NCBI GenBank assembly: GCA_002291855.1
Contig: DBAW01000038.1
Span: forward strand, 1 to 13,676
Direction of reading: 5' to 3'
Length of the DNA stretch: 13,676 bases
Source of the DNA: Sphingomonas sp. UBA1000
Lineage (GTDB): Bacteria > Pseudomonadota > Alphaproteobacteria > Sphingomonadales > Sphingomonadaceae
The notes under the pieces are model-generated. The model saw only the letters and a program-made list of their open reading frames with translations, was not told where the DNA came from and ran no database searches. Positions 1 to 7,370 of the stretch are shown here, piece by piece (position 1 is the first letter of the stretch; each line of letters opens with the position of its first letter). A program made the translations under genes and the position numbers.

Positions 1-558
1 CACGCCGATGCCGCGCCGGCCAAGATCCTCGACCAGCGCATGAAAATCCTCCGCCGCCTTGGGGTCCAGCCCCGAAGTCGGCTCATCGAGCAGCAGCAGC
101 GGCGCGCGGCGCAGCAGCGCCAGCGCAATCGCCGTCTTCTGGCGCATCCCCTTGGAAAATGCCCCCGCCCGCCGGTCCCATGCCGCCGGATCGAGGCGCA
201 CGGCATCGAATGCCGCCGCAATCTCGGTGGCCGCCGGCCTGATGCCGGCGATGTCGAGGAAATAGCGGACATTCTCGCGCGCGCTCAGATGGTCGTAAAG
301 CGCGACATTTTCAGGCAGATAGGCGATTGCGCGGCGCACCGCATCGGGCGCGCGCGCCGGATCCTCGCCGCCGACCAGAATCGTCCCGCCGCTGCGTGGC
401 AACAGGCCGAGGATCGCGGCCACCGTCGTCGACTTGCCCGATCCGTTGCCGCCCAGCAGCGCATAGACCTGCCCCGGCGCGACGCTGAGCGTCAGCCCGT
501 CGACGATGCGCCGCCCGCCCCGGTCGACCATCAGGCCATTAATCTCGACAAGGCTCAT
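1..558 (-). CDS. NosF-like ABC transporter ATP-binding protein (3' end beyond window)
   Basis: The first 186 residues of an ABC ATPase are present; the C-terminus lies outside the window. It would bind and hydrolyse ATP at the cytoplasmic face to drive a separate ABC-2-type membrane subunit, not seen here. Visible motifs are Walker A GGNGSGKST near residues 36-44, a signature loop written FSKGMRQK rather than LSGGQ, and Walker B LLLLDEP followed by TSGLDP. The phrases YLPENVALYDHL and SKGMRQK, and the ending DFHALVEDLGRRG, are characteristic of the NosF (copper/NosDFY) branch of ABC-2 ATPases, recalled from family knowledge. The ATG at 558-556 overlaps the TGA of the upstream receptor (ATGA), which indicates translational coupling and one transcript. 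The substrate is inferred, not shown: copper or another metal, or a metallophore, are the plausible options. Confidence 0.9.
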   Translation of the reverse strand, partial: MSLVEINGLMVDRGGRRIVDGLTLSVAPGQVYALLGGNGSGKSTTVAAILGLLPRSGGTILVGGEDPARAPDAVRRAIAYLPENVALYDHLSARENVRYFLDIAGIRPAATEIAAAFDAVRLDPAAWDRRAGAFSKGMRQKTAIALALLRRAPLLLLDEPTSGLDPKAAEDFHALVEDLGRRGIGV

Positions 559-2711
559 GGCCGCCCTCCAAAAGCATAGCGGAGCGTCACAGCACCCGCG
601 CGCGGCATCCCCGGCTGCACCCAAAGCTGGGAGAAGCTGTTGGCATACCAGCGTTCGTTGAACAGGTTGGTCACCTCGCCGAACAGCTCCAGCCGCTCGC
701 TCAGCCTTGCGGTTGCAAACAGCCGCACCAGCGTGTGCGCGGGCAGGAAAAAGTCGACCCCCGCCTCGCCCAGCCGCCGCCCGACATGCTGGACGCCCGC
801 GCCGAGATCGAGCGGCGTGCCGCCCAGATCGAAGCGCCGGGCGAGCTGCACGTTGAGATTGTGGCGCGGGATGTTGATCAGCGGATCGCCCGCGCGGATC
901 GCCAGCCCGAAATCGGGATCAGCGACATCGCGCCGCGCCTCGGCATCGACAAAGGCATAGGAGAACCACAAGGTCAGATCGCCCGGCAGCCGCCCTTCCA
1001 GATCAAGCTCCACACCCCGGCTGCGCGCCGCGCCGACCGGCAGCGAAAAGCCCGGATTGCCCGGATCGGCGGCGAGCACATTGCGCTTGGAGAGCGAAAA
1101 CGCCGCGAGCGTGCCGGTCAGCCGCCCGTCGAACAGGCTGAGCTTGGTGCCGATTTCGGCCGAACGGGTGGTTTCGGGATCGAACAGCTGCCCGCGCACA
1201 TCCGCGCCCAGATTGGGGCGGAAACCCTCGCCATAAGCGGCATAGAGCGCAACAACGGGCGTCGCATCGTAAACGATGCCCGCCTGCGGGCTGAACCGGG
1301 TGCGGTCGCGCCGGCCGACAACGCCATTGGCACGGTTGCGGCTGGTGATGGCGACATCGTCGAACCGCCCGCCCAGCCGGATCTGGAGCCGCTCGCTCAG
1401 GCGGATCTGGTCCTGCACATAGGCGCCCCAGGCCTTTTGCCGGTCCAGCCGGTCGGTCTGCGGGGCCGGCACGGGCAGCGGGAACCGGCCATAGACCGGG
1501 GCGAGCACATCGATGTCGTTGCTCGCCTGCGCGCTCGTCGCTGCACCGATCACCGGCGGGCGGGCGCGCAGGAACAGCTGGCTGTTGTCGAACCGGTCGT
1601 AATCCGCCCCCGCCAGCAGCCGGTGTTCCAGCCCAAAGGTGTCGAACCGGCCGGCCACTTCGCCGCGCAGCACGAAATGATCGGCGGTGTAGCGGCGGAA
1701 GCGGCGCTGGCGCGACAGCGAACGGCCGTCGCGGAACAGCCGCTGGCGGCCGCGCACCAGTTCGGCCTCGGTCGAAAAGCCCTCCAGCCGGGTTTCGCGG
1801 AAACTGGTGCCGAGCAACAGGCTCCAGCTGCCGCCCAGATCCTGTTGCAGTTGCAGCTGCTGGCCGGTCGCATCGGCCTCGATCGGGCCATCGCCCGGCT
1901 CGCCCAGGAAACGCCCGCGCGGCAGCGCGTCGATCCGGCCGCCAATGGCCGCGATGCCGCGATCGAACGGCACCTCGGTGCGCGTCACCTCAAGATCATA
2001 GGTGATGCTGGTGCCCGCCCAGGGGTTGAAGGTGACGGTCGGCAGAAAACCGAAACGATTGCTCTCCACCGTATCGCGGAAACTGTCCGCCTGTTCGGCA
2101 AAACCGATCAGCCGCACGGCCAGCACCTGCCCGGCGGCAAGATTGATGTCGGCCTCGCCGCGCAGCCGGTCGAAGCTGCCGCCGATCAGCGACAGCCGGC
2201 CATGATCGGCGAAATCGGCGCGCTTGGTGACGATGTTGACCGTGCCCCCCGGCTCGCCGCGGCCGAACAGCGCGGCATTGGGGCCTTTCAGCACCTCGAT
2301 CCGCTCGATCCCCGCGGCGTCGCGCGTGCCGCCAAAGCCGCGCCCGCCATTGAAGCCGTTGACCAGATAGCCGGTCGGCAGGTTGGGATCGCCGGCAAAG
2401 CCACGCACCGCAAAGGCATCCCACAGCCCGCCAAAGGCATTCTGCCGCACCACCCCGGCATTCAGGTCGAGCGCATCGCTCAGCCGCGTCGCATTGGTGC
2501 GGTCGAGCCATTCGGTCGAAATCACCGAAATCGCCTGCGGCGTCTCGCGCAGGGTGAAATCGCCGCGATAGGCCTGGCGCTGGGCGGTGACGGTGATCTG
2601 CCCGGCAGCCACATCGGCGTCGTCGACATCGGCCGCCGCCGCCGGCACCGCTGCCGTGCCAAGGACAAGCATCACCGCCATGCCCGATGGCGTTCCCCCG
2701 CAAAACCGCAT
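555..2711 (-). CDS. TonB-dependent siderophore-type outer-membrane receptor
   Basis: 718 residues, typical length for a TonB-dependent receptor, which imports metal chelates across the outer membrane using TonB-ExbBD energy. A signal peptide covers residues 1 to about 27 (hydrophobic MAVMLVLGTAAVPAAAA). A TonB-box-like ITVTAQR lies at 39-45. The plug domain spans roughly 52-165, with DAFAVRGF and the conserved run IERIEVLKGPNAALFGRGEP then GGTVNIVTK. The remainder is a 22-strand-type barrel, including RLGGRFDD, EIGTKLSLFDGRLTGTLAAF and the late NLFNERWYANSF block. The plug wording fits the ferric-siderophore receptor subfamily. The ATG at 2711 is supported by AGGGG nine bases upstream and by the signal peptide. 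The downstream ABC ATPase overlaps its stop. The ligand cannot be told from sequence; a copper chelate is possible given the NosF-like neighbour. Confidence 0.93.
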   Translation of the reverse strand: MRFCGGTPSGMAVMLVLGTAAVPAAAADVDDADVAAGQITVTAQRQAYRGDFTLRETPQAISVISTEWLDRTNATRLSDALDLNAGVVRQNAFGGLWDAFAVRGFAGDPNLPTGYLVNGFNGGRGFGGTRDAAGIERIEVLKGPNAALFGRGEPGGTVNIVTKRADFADHGRLSLIGGSFDRLRGEADINLAAGQVLAVRLIGFAEQADSFRDTVESNRFGFLPTVTFNPWAGTSITYDLEVTRTEVPFDRGIAAIGGRIDALPRGRFLGEPGDGPIEADATGQQLQLQQDLGGSWSLLLGTSFRETRLEGFSTEAELVRGRQRLFRDGRSLSRQRRFRRYTADHFVLRGEVAGRFDTFGLEHRLLAGADYDRFDNSQLFLRARPPVIGAATSAQASNDIDVLAPVYGRFPLPVPAPQTDRLDRQKAWGAYVQDQIRLSERLQIRLGGRFDDVAITSRNRANGVVGRRDRTRFSPQAGIVYDATPVVALYAAYGEGFRPNLGADVRGQLFDPETTRSAEIGTKLSLFDGRLTGTLAAFSLSKRNVLAADPGNPGFSLPVGAARSRGVELDLEGRLPGDLTLWFSYAFVDAEARRDVADPDFGLAIRAGDPLINIPRHNLNVQLARRFDLGGTPLDLGAGVQHVGRRLGEAGVDFFLPAHTLVRLFATARLSERLELFGEVTNLFNERWYANSFSQLWVQPGMPRAGAVTLRYAFGGRP

Positions 2712-2720
2712 CTGTTCCGA

Positions 2721-2725
2721 CCCCT
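2721..2725 (-). promoter_or_regulatory. Ribosome-binding site of the siderophore-type receptor
   Basis: AGGGG on the minus strand ends nine bases before the ATG at 2711. It supports that start over the internal ATG at codon 11. Confidence 0.6.
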
Positions 2726-2760
2726 GTTGCCGCGCCCCGTGCCGGGCGATTCATCGGCGC

Positions 2761-2788
2761 TAGATACAAGATAACATCACCAGCGCAA
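2761..2788 (-). promoter_or_regulatory. Possible promoter with candidate operator upstream of the siderophore-type receptor
   Basis: On the minus strand TTGCGC (2788-2783) is followed after 16 bases by TATCTA (2766-2761), a plausible -35/-10 pair about 50 bases before the receptor start at 2711. The 15-mer ATGTTATCTTGTATC (2777-2763) spans the spacer and the edge of the -10. It matches 12 of 15 positions of an element at the other receptor gene. The 104-bp gap between the receptors could therefore hold an independently regulated promoter. Assignment is by eye only. Confidence 0.4.
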
Positions 2789-2815
2789 GCCGGTCTGGCG
2801 GGCGCAGGCGGAGGT

Positions 2816-4735
2816 TCAGAAATCCATCGTCAGGAACAATGTCGCGTTGCGCGGCGCATTGACCTGATAGCCGCCGCTGCCCACGATCTGCCAGTCATAG
2901 GCGTTGGTCAGGTTGACGATGGTGAAGCGCAGCAAGGCCGGGGTGCGCGCCAGCTTGAACGTATAGCGCAGCCCGGCATCGACGATCGTCCGTGCCGGCA
3001 CTTCGACCCGGTTGAGCGTATCGGCCACCCGCGCGCCGCGATGCGTGGCGGCGAGCGTGAGCGCCAGCCCCTCGGCCCCCGGCACCGCATATTGGCCCGA
3101 CAAAGTCAGCGTCCGCCCGGTCTGGCCCAGCGCGCGGCGGCCGATCCGCCCTTCGCGCACCGGCGCGCCGGTGACGCGCGGCCGCATCAGCACCGCGCCG
3201 GCAACGATGGTCAGCCCGTCCGCCACCGTGCCGGCCGCGCTCAGCTCGACGCCGCGGTGGCGCACCTCGCCCAGCTCGGTGAACAGATTCTGCGCATCGG
3301 TGGCGAAATAGGGTTTGCTGACATCGAACAGCCCGGCGATCAGGCTCAGCCTTTCGGTCGCTTTCCAGCGCAGCCCGGCATCGCTCTGCCGGGTCAGGAT
3401 GGCGGGCAGCACTTCGGTGCGGTTGGCCGCGCTGTCGGGTGCGATCCCGCTTTCCTCCAGCCCGCGCGTATGGCTGGCATAGGCGACGAGGCTGGGGGCA
3501 AGGTCGAGCGCCAAGGTCGCGGTCGGCAGCCAGGCATGGTCGGAGGTGCGCGACTCCGCCGCGCCCGGGCGCAGCACCGCCTTGCGATAGCCGGTGCGCT
3601 GCAGACCAAGGCTGATCGACCCCCGCCCCTCCCAGCGCCCGTCATAGGCAAGGCCCGCGATCCACTGGCTGACATCCTCCGCCGTCTGCACGCCGGGGGT
3701 GAACGGCGGCTGCGGCACATCGATCCGGTCGGCAATGTTCACCCGCCCGAACGAGCGCCGCGCACTGCCGCCGAACAGGCTGTCGCGCAGCCGCCCGCGC
3801 AGCACCGCGTGCAGCACATGGCGGCGCGGCCCGTCGCGCAGCGCGCGGCTCAGCCGCAGCTCGCCACTGGTGGCCGCGATCTTTTGCAGCGGATCGCGCG
3901 AGATCCGCCGCTCCGCCATGCCGTCGGGGGTCAGGTCGGCAAGGATATGGGCATATTGTTCGGGCGTGCGCGTGACCGAGCGGAACAGCCCGGCGGCCAG
4001 CGACCAGTCATCCCCCTCGCGCCAGCGCGCGAGCATGCCCGAATGCGTCACCATGCTGCGCGTATCCGCCCAGTCGGGACCGACATAGTCGCGCCGGGCG
4101 ACGCGCGGCGGCAGATACGGCCCGGCAGGCAGGAACAAGGGCGTCGCTTCGCGGTCCCAGGTGTCGATCCGGCTCCAGAACGGGATGATCTCCATCCCCT
4201 CGCGCGGCCGCCAGCGCGGGGCGACGGCATAGGAGGCAAGGATCGCGCCCGCGCCGCTCGCATATTCCTCGGCAAAGCCAGCCGCCCCGGCAACGATGCT
4301 CAGCCGGTCGCGGATCACCGGGATCTGGGCATCCAGCTCGATCCGCCCGCCGCCGAACGAGTTCAGCCCGACCATCGCGCTCAGCACCGGATCATTGCCC
4401 GCCGGGCGGATGCGGTAATCGACGATGCCGGTCGGCGCGGGCAGCAGATATTGGCGCGCGGTCAGCCCGACGCGGATCGTGTTGCTTTCCACCAGCCGGT
4501 CGGTGAACGCGGCCGGCCGGTCGATATACAGCCCCTCGATGCGGATATTGTTGGCCGCCACCGGCGAAAAGCCGCGCACGTCCGAGCTGCTATACAGTCC
4601 GACGCGTTCATTGCCGACGCTGGTGCCGAACGCATCCTCCGCTGCGACCGCCGCATTGTCGCCAACGCGCTGCGCCGCCGCCGGGGCGGCGAGGACGATG
4701 GCCGGCACAAGGGAGGAACAAAGGACGAACCGCAT
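2816..4735 (-). CDS. TonB-dependent receptor, short-plug type
   Basis: 639 residues. The signal peptide is about 1-21 (MRFVLCSSLVPAIVLAAPAAA, cleaved before Q22). A compact plug at about 33-115 contains DAFGTSVGNERVGLYSSSDV, then RGFSPVAANNIRIEGLYIDR, wording I associate with an iron-related receptor subfamily of sphingomonads. No clear TonB box is visible before the plug. The rest has alternating barrel-strand character, with GLRYTFKL and VNLTNAYDW near the end. It terminates in Phe (LFLTMDF), the usual C-terminal signal for BAM-mediated outer-membrane assembly. The ATG at 4735 is the only usable start: an in-frame TAA lies five codons upstream and the signal peptide follows at once. No Shine-Dalgarno sequence precedes it, so translation may be leaderless. 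It is 104 bp upstream of the second receptor on the same strand, possibly co-transcribed. Ligand unknown. Confidence 0.88.
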   Translation of the reverse strand: MRFVLCSSLVPAIVLAAPAAAQRVGDNAAVAAEDAFGTSVGNERVGLYSSSDVRGFSPVAANNIRIEGLYIDRPAAFTDRLVESNTIRVGLTARQYLLPAPTGIVDYRIRPAGNDPVLSAMVGLNSFGGGRIELDAQIPVIRDRLSIVAGAAGFAEEYASGAGAILASYAVAPRWRPREGMEIIPFWSRIDTWDREATPLFLPAGPYLPPRVARRDYVGPDWADTRSMVTHSGMLARWREGDDWSLAAGLFRSVTRTPEQYAHILADLTPDGMAERRISRDPLQKIAATSGELRLSRALRDGPRRHVLHAVLRGRLRDSLFGGSARRSFGRVNIADRIDVPQPPFTPGVQTAEDVSQWIAGLAYDGRWEGRGSISLGLQRTGYRKAVLRPGAAESRTSDHAWLPTATLALDLAPSLVAYASHTRGLEESGIAPDSAANRTEVLPAILTRQSDAGLRWKATERLSLIAGLFDVSKPYFATDAQNLFTELGEVRHRGVELSAAGTVADGLTIVAGAVLMRPRVTGAPVREGRIGRRALGQTGRTLTLSGQYAVPGAEGLALTLAATHRGARVADTLNRVEVPARTIVDAGLRYTFKLARTPALLRFTIVNLTNAYDWQIVGSGGYQVNAPRNATLFLTMDF

Positions 4736-4738
4736 GAC

Positions 4739-4753
4739 GTTACAAGGTTACAT
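4739..4753 (-). promoter_or_regulatory. Candidate operator at the start of the short-plug receptor
   Basis: The plus strand reads GTTACAAGGTTACAT: two exact GTTAC copies spaced by AAG. On the minus strand, ATGTAACCTTGTAAC lies three bases from the start codon. It matches 12 of 15 positions of the element at 2763-2777 upstream of the other receptor. A minus-strand TTGCGCTG sits just upstream of both elements, at different spacing. Bound protein would block initiation. The regulator is unknown; a metal-responsive repressor such as Fur or Zur is only a guess, because neither canonical box is met. Confidence 0.4.
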
Positions 4754-5242
4754 GCCGATTTTGCGCCGCAGCGCAAGGGGGACGGAGGACGGCCGCATCC
4801 CCTGCCGCCCCGGCCGGCGACCCGCCTGGCCGCCACCTTCCCGGCCCGTGCAGCTGTGCCGATCAGATGAGCAGATGAAATCCGGCGCGCAGACCGTGGC
4901 AGTTTCAGTCCATTTCGGATGTTTTATTGAAAACGCGCAACGCCCCGGCTGAAGCATTGGCAAGGCGGAGCGGATCGCCCGAACGCTCGGAAAGTGTGAA
5001 AAGTCAGAGATCTGGAGCAGCCGCCTCCTGCTGTCTCCGAAGAAGCGGCGGCGGGATTGGCGGCGGGATTGGCGGCAGGGGGGCGCAACCGCTCCGCCCT
5101 GCTCCAGCCTCCCCCCGGTCAGGCGCCCCCTCGGGTGCTGCCTCCCCGCGTCCGCGCCCGTCCCTCTATGGGAAACCACTACTCCGATTGGGGTATGGCA
5201 AGGCGTGACACGAGCCTGATAACGCTGGTGATTAAAGGCACC
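4754..5242. other. GC-rich intergenic region without a supported gene
   Basis: About 490 bp lie between the divergent receptor and regulator genes. Small open frames on both strands have Pro/Arg/Ser-rich, low-information translations and no good start context, so I call none of them. The region holds a 12-bp tandem repeat at 5049-5072 and a locally AT-richer stretch near 4905-4935 (TTTCGGATGTTTTATTGAAAA) that may carry promoter signals. I could not assign a convincing promoter there. A short pairing GGGCG/CGCCC near 5080-5100 has no T-run and is not a convincing terminator. Confidence 0.5.
5049..5076 (+). repeat. 12-bp tandem repeat in the regulator 5' region
   Basis: CGGCGGGATTGG occurs twice head to tail (5049-5060 and 5061-5072), followed by a partial third copy (CGGC). 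It lies upstream of the probable regulator start and inside a longer in-frame extension, so it could be untranslated leader. Confidence 0.75.
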
Positions 5243-5248
5243 AGAGGG
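5243..5248 (+). promoter_or_regulatory. Ribosome-binding site that decides the LuxR-type regulator start
   Basis: AGAGGG ends nine bases before the TTG at 5258-5260. The in-frame upstream options (ATG 5168, ATG 5195, GTG 5228) lack a well-placed purine-rich site, which favours the TTG start. Confidence 0.5.
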
Positions 5249-5257
5249 CATTTATTC

Positions 5258-6388
5258 TTGTCGATCGCGGTTGATCATTTGACGGGATTTCTGCGCCAGC
5301 TGAACGGTGCAGCGCTCAGATCGGCGCATGACCCCGATCACTGGGACGATCTTGTTCAGTCCGTGCTCGATTTCTTTGGCGCGCGCGGCGCGGCGCTGGC
5401 GATCTGCGACCTCGAATCGCAGGCCTTCATCCATGCCTCGATGCGCGGATTTGCGCTGACGTCCGACCAGATCTGGTCGCGCTACACCGCCGAACTCAGC
5501 CATACCGACATGCATCCGGAGCTGCTTGAACGGCTCGCCAGCGGATCGGTCTATACCGATGCCGATGCCTTTCCGCCCGACGACCGGCGCTCACATGCCG
5601 TGCTGGCCTGGCTCGAGCGCAAGCTAGGGGTGCGCCACCAGCTGTCGCTGGTGGTGAAGGATGGCCGCTATGCCGCCTCGCTCCAGGTCCATCGCGACGC
5701 CGGCCAGGGACCGTTCGTCAGCGGCGACCGCGAAATCATGCAGCTGATCGCGGCGGAGATCGACACCGGCCTGAAGATTTCGCTGCGCCATGCCGCCGAT
5801 GTGCTGCGCTCCTACTGGAACGGCCTGACCGCGCACGGGACGCGCTCGGTCTGCCTGCTCGACAATCAGGCGCGGGTGCTGATGGCGACCGATGCCTTTA
5901 TGCGCGACCTGGCGGAGACCGGGCAGCTCCATGTCCGCAACGGACGGCTGGGCGCGACGCGGGTCATCATCCAGGCGCGGATCAGCGAGGCGCTGGAGCG
6001 CACCGCCGCCGGCCAGCGCACGGTGCCGGTGATCGTCTCGCGCACGCCGCGCGATCCCAGCTGGGTGGCGGCGGCCAGCTTTGCGCCCCTGCCCGCCGAC
6101 CGCGACACGGTATTCCTCAACCGCGCGGTCGCGCTCGTCTCGCTGGAGTTGCAGCGGCGCGATTCGACCCATGTCGCCGAAACGCTGACCGAAAGTTTCG
6201 GCCTGACGCCGCAGGAGGCGCGCATCGCGGTGATGGTCGGCTTCGGTGCCAACCTGACCAATATCGCCGCGGATCTCGACATCACCCGCGAAACGGCGCG
6301 CACCCATCTGAAACGCATCTTCCAGAAAATGGGCCTGCGCCGTCAGGCGGACCTGATCCAGCTGACGTCACGGCTGCTGCGCCCCTGA
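5258..6388 (+). CDS. LuxR-family transcriptional regulator with GAF-like sensor region
   Basis: 376 residues from the TTG start. The C-terminal 60 residues (about 316-376) form a clear LuxR/FixJ-type helix-turn-helix: LTPQEARIAVMVGFG, then NIAADLDITRETARTHLKRI, then FQKMGLRRQADLIQL. This binds DNA as a dimer. The first 200 or so residues (HWDDLVQSVLDFFGARGAAL, later LGVRHQLSLVVKDGRYAASL) have the layout of a GAF/PAS-like sensing region as in other sphingomonad regulators, but no ligand residues can be named. There is no receiver domain, so it is not a typical response regulator. The start is uncertain: the frame stays open upstream to 5057 with ATGs at 5168 and 5195, but only the TTG has a good ribosome-binding site and gives the expected length. 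It converges on the RTX operon; a regulatory link to that operon or to the receptors is speculative. Confidence 0.88.
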   Translation: MSIAVDHLTGFLRQLNGAALRSAHDPDHWDDLVQSVLDFFGARGAALAICDLESQAFIHASMRGFALTSDQIWSRYTAELSHTDMHPELLERLASGSVYTDADAFPPDDRRSHAVLAWLERKLGVRHQLSLVVKDGRYAASLQVHRDAGQGPFVSGDREIMQLIAAEIDTGLKISLRHAADVLRSYWNGLTAHGTRSVCLLDNQARVLMATDAFMRDLAETGQLHVRNGRLGATRVIIQARISEALERTAAGQRTVPVIVSRTPRDPSWVAAASFAPLPADRDTVFLNRAVALVSLELQRRDSTHVAETLTESFGLTPQEARIAVMVGFGANLTNIAADLDITRETARTHLKRIFQKMGLRRQADLIQLTSRLLRP

Positions 6389-6392
6389 CCGG

Positions 6393-6404
6393 TGCCGAGC
6401 GGCA
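6393..6404. terminator. Weak hairpin between convergent stop codons
   Basis: TGCCG-AG-CGGCA is a perfect short dyad placed exactly in the 25-bp gap between the regulator stop (6388) and the Sel1-gene stop (6414). The stem is only 4-5 bp and there is no T-run, so a role as bidirectional terminator is possible but poorly supported. Confidence 0.2.
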
Positions 6405-6413
6405 AGCGCGCGA

Positions 6414-6920
6414 TCAGCGCGGCGAATAGCCCCGCGCACGCGCGGTTTCGATCAGCCGGGCCCCGCGCGCCGGATCGCGTTTCACCCCGCGCCCGTCCAG
6501 ATACATCTGGCCCAGCCGGTAGCGGGCTTCTGCCGACGGCACGCCGCGCAGCTCGGCGGGGGCAAGCGCGGTCAGCAACCGGCCATTCGCCCAGATGGTC
6601 GGCACGCTGTTCGGGCCGAGCGGCTGGACGATGCCGGCGGCACGGCCATACCAATAGGCCGCCGCCGCCAGATCGACCGGCATGTCGCGCCCCGCTTCAA
6701 GGCGCTTGGCCAGTTCCAGCATTGCCGAGGGACGATCATCCTCGACCAGGCACCGCAGGGCCGGCAGGTCGATCCGCGCCATTTCGGCCGGGCTGGGGGT
6801 CAGGTCCGCCGCCGCACAGCGGACGGTGCCATGCGCGCAGCCGGTGCCGGAGATCAGCGCCAGCGCGAGGGCCGGCGCCACCGCCGCCGCGCGCAATCGC
6901 GGCCGCCGCTCAGGCCGCAA
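6414..6920 (-). CDS. Exported Sel1-repeat protein
   Basis: 168 residues from a proposed TTG at 6920. The N-terminus has an Arg-rich n-region (RPERRPRLR) and a hydrophobic core (AAAVAPALALALISGTGC). This suggests export and perhaps a lipoprotein at Cys28, although the lipobox is not canonical. Two Sel1-like helical repeats are visible, at about 65-97 (SAMLELAKRLEAGRD, then AAAAYWYGRAAG) and 130-164 (AEARYRLGQMYLDGRGVKRD, then PARGARLIETARARG). Such repeats mediate protein-protein contacts. The start is uncertain: TTG 6896 or GTG 6881 are alternatives and none has a strong ribosome-binding site. With TTG 6920 it overlaps the acyltransferase by 11 bases, fitting an operon. Sel1 proteins serve as immunity or assembly partners in some effector systems, so a protective role towards the M23/RTX protein is an inference. 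Confidence 0.75.
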   Translation of the reverse strand: MRPERRPRLRAAAVAPALALALISGTGCAHGTVRCAAADLTPSPAEMARIDLPALRCLVEDDRPSAMLELAKRLEAGRDMPVDLAAAAYWYGRAAGIVQPLGPNSVPTIWANGRLLTALAPAELRGVPSAEARYRLGQMYLDGRGVKRDPARGARLIETARARGYSPR

Positions 6921-7356
6921 CCGGCTCGACAATCCTGACCTCAGGCCCGTCTGGCCCGGCCACCTGATAGCGGAAGCTCTGCCCGGCAAAGATGGTGCGC
7001 TTGGCATCCTCAAGCATCTCCTCCTCGCCGCCGAACGGCGCAATCAGTTCGATCAGCCACAGCCGGTCGCCGGCATTCCATTCATGCGGTGCCAGCCGGG
7101 GATTGCCCGCGATCAGCCGCTGCTCGGTCTCCTCGGTGATCCGCGCCCACAGCAGCAGCCCCGCTGGCCGACCGTCCGCCATCGGATACAGGCGGAACTG
7201 CTCAAGCAGCAGCGGCGGCATCACGAACCACTCCAGATCGGCAACGAACAGATTGCGGCCAAGCGGGCTCTGGCTGATCAGCCAGCTCACTTCGCCCAGA
7301 ACATGGCTCAGCGTCTTGCCGGCGGCGTCGGATCCTGCGGGCCTGTCTCCCGTCAT
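6910..7356 (-). CDS. HlyC-family RTX toxin-activating lysine acyltransferase (atypical active site)
   Basis: 148 residues, slightly shorter than HlyC (170). HlyC transfers a fatty acyl group from acyl-ACP to internal lysines of an RTX protein in the cytosol. Family blocks in order are LGEVSWLISQSPL (20-32), a mid-segment ADLEWFVMPPLLLEQFRLY (39-57), PAGLLLWARI (64-73), and WNAGDRLWLIELIAPFGG (93-110), matching HlyC's WTSGDRKWFIDWIAPFGD. Where HlyC has catalytic His23 (SSPLHRN) this protein has Gly33 (QSPLGRN). The Asp92 equivalent is Glu103. The only histidines are His18 and His91. The ATG at 7356 has GAGGGAG seven bases upstream. It lies 67 bp after the RTX gene, the reverse of the classical C-then-A order. 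It may be inactive, use another residue, or act as a carrier or chaperone. Confidence 0.85.
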   Translation of the reverse strand: MTGDRPAGSDAAGKTLSHVLGEVSWLISQSPLGRNLFVADLEWFVMPPLLLEQFRLYPMADGRPAGLLLWARITEETEQRLIAGNPRLAPHEWNAGDRLWLIELIAPFGGEEEMLEDAKRTIFAGQSFRYQVAGPDGPEVRIVEPVAA

Positions 7357-7363
7357 CAGTCTG

Positions 7364-7370
7364 CTCCCTC
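7364..7370 (-). promoter_or_regulatory. Ribosome-binding site of the HlyC-like gene
   Basis: GAGGGAG on the minus strand lies seven bases before ATG 7356. The 67-bp gap to the RTX stop at 7424 holds no convincing terminator, so read-through from the RTX gene is likely. Confidence 0.65.

Noticed and set aside
2763..2777. Reading the 15-bp element as a standard Fur or Zur box
   Set aside because: Neither the inverted GATAAT repeats of Fur nor the GTTAT-ATAAC palindrome of Zur is present; dyad symmetry is poor in this copy.
735..4870. Two long plus-strand open frames (735-2774 and 2687-4870)
   Set aside because: Both are antisense to TonB receptors with clear signal peptides and plug motifs. 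The antisense translations are Arg/Gln/Pro-rich without family signatures.
4927..5208. A 93-codon plus-strand frame upstream of the regulator
   Set aside because: Low-complexity Gly/Arg/Ser translation driven by the GGC repeats; no supporting start signal.
4748..5251. A 167-codon minus-strand frame in the gap between receptor and regulator
   Set aside because: Composition is Arg/Pro/Ser-rich, it crosses the tandem repeat, and there is no ribosome-binding site or recognisable motif.
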